Source: Malurus cyaneus samueli
Lineage: Eukaryota; Chordata; Aves; Passeriformes; Maluridae
Length of the DNA stretch: 64,000 bases
Assembly: GCA_009741485.1 (NCBI GenBank)
Contig: CM019216.1
Coordinates: 39,592,987 to 39,656,986, forward strand
Reading direction: 5' to 3'
Shown: positions 63,390 to 64,000 of the stretch, one piece after another
Layout of the letters: each line of letters begins with the position of its first letter
Numbering within the stretch: position 1 is the stretch's first letter
Notes under the pieces: model-generated
The model's input: the letters and a program-made list of their open reading frames with translations, nothing else
Told to the model about the DNA's origin: nothing
The model's database searches: none
Made by a program: the position numbers and the translations under genes

Positions 63390-64000
63390 TGGGGTGGGCA
63401 TTTGGGCTGGCACTGTGTAATACCTTTGTCAACATGGACAGTGGGATTGAGAGTACCCTCAGCAAGTTTGCTGACACAAAGTTGTGCAGGGCAGTGGACA
63501 CACTGGAGGGAAGGGATGTCATCCAGAGGAACCTTGGCAGGCTTGAGAGGTGGGACTGTGTGAACCTCATGAAGTTCAACAAGGCCAAATGCAAAGTCCT
63601 GCACTTGGATCAGGACAATCTCAAACACAAATACAGGGTGGGCAGAGAATGGAATGAGAGCAGCCCTGAGGAAAAAGACCTAGGGATGTTGGTTGACAAG
63701 AAGCTCCATGTGTCCCAGCAATGTGCACTCACAGCCCATAAAGCCAAATGTGTCTGAAGCTGCACCCAAAGAAGCATGGCCAGCACCTCACCACTCAGGT
63801 GATGCCCCACCTAGAACACTGCATCCAGCTCTGGGGTACCCAACACATGCAGGACACTGACTGACCTGTCACAGCAGGTCCAGAGAGGGGACATGAAGAT
63901 CACCAGAGGGCTGGAGCACCTCTCCTATGAAGAAAGGCTGAGAGAGTTGGGGTTGTTCAGCCTGGAGCAGGGAAGGCTCTGAGGTGGCCTAATTGTGGCC
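63390..64000 (+). mobile_element. CR1 LINE ORF2 3' part, cut by window end
   Basis: An open frame to about 63,757 encodes the end of CR1 ORF2: LSKFADTKLCRAVDTLEGRD, then NLGRLERWD, LMKFNKAKCKVLHL and SSPEEKDLGMLVDKKL. This is the region after the reverse-transcriptase catalytic core. Compared with the family, one Asp of the usual FADDTKL is missing and the frame then hits a stop near 63,757, followed by further frame breaks. From about 63,760 the CR1 nucleotide order continues to GAGGTGGCCTAATTGTGGCC at the window edge, so the 3' UTR lies beyond. Inactive, but younger than the other ORF2 relics. Confidence 0.93.

Larger units (their letters stand above)
48030..64000 (-). other. PREP: PREP intron, extends beyond window
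   Basis: No earlier PREP exon (for example the block ending just before residue 440) is seen to the right, so this intron is at least 15,971 bp and continues past the window. It holds an ancient CR1 relic, two younger CR1 pieces and short simple repeats. Open frames here, including 58,127-58,660 minus (177 codons), resemble nothing known. A very short or diverged exon could have been missed by eye. Confidence 0.75.

Noticed and set aside
63352..63810. Minus-strand open frames over the CR1 at the window end
   Set aside because: Antisense shadows of the CR1 ORF2 remnant on the plus strand.

Overview
This window is vertebrate nuclear DNA, almost certainly from a bird. The main evidence is repeated CR1 LINE 3' ends (the 'cacagaatcacagaat' and 'attctatgattcta' type termini) and a solo LTR of the avian ERVL type. 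The DNA is AT-rich, gene-poor and intron-dominated, with one sharp CpG island. There is no bacterial, plasmid or phage character, no operon and no CRISPR array.

The one gene shown directly is the 3' part of PREP (prolyl endopeptidase / prolyl oligopeptidase) on the minus strand. Five coding exons lie between 48,029 and 34,396, in order, with canonical GT-AG junctions and compatible phases. They encode the equivalent of human residues 440 to 710, the C-terminal part of the alpha/beta-hydrolase domain. The full catalytic triad (Ser554, Asp641, His680), Tyr473, Trp595 and Arg643 are present. The beta-propeller and N-terminal exons were not found; they should lie beyond the right edge, so the intron entered at 48,030 is at least 16 kb long.

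Left side (1 to 8,000): a CpG island at about 6,990-7,990 contains a consensus 5' splice site on the minus strand (exon end 7,560) and a TATA/CArG-like box about 90 bp upstream. In amniotes the gene downstream of PREP, in the same orientation, is POPDC3, whose first exon is non-coding. The island is therefore best read as the POPDC3 promoter and exon 1, with 1-7,559 as intron 1. That rests on synteny; no POPDC3 coding exon is visible.

Middle (8,000 to 34,000): an intergenic stretch of about 26 kb with no supportable gene. It holds CR1 fragments of different ages, a solo ERVL-type LTR (21,041-21,596), a (CTAT)n microsatellite and several small direct or inverted repeats.

Right side (34,396 to 64,000): PREP exons and introns. 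The introns carry an ancient CR1 reverse-transcriptase relic (36,740-37,640), younger CR1 tails, a 39-bp x 3 tandem repeat, a 30-bp x 2 duplication, and a CR1 copy cut by the window end.

I found no convincing undescribed biological system. The oddest sequence signal is a perfect 25-bp inverted repeat with a 4-nt loop at 6,253-6,306.
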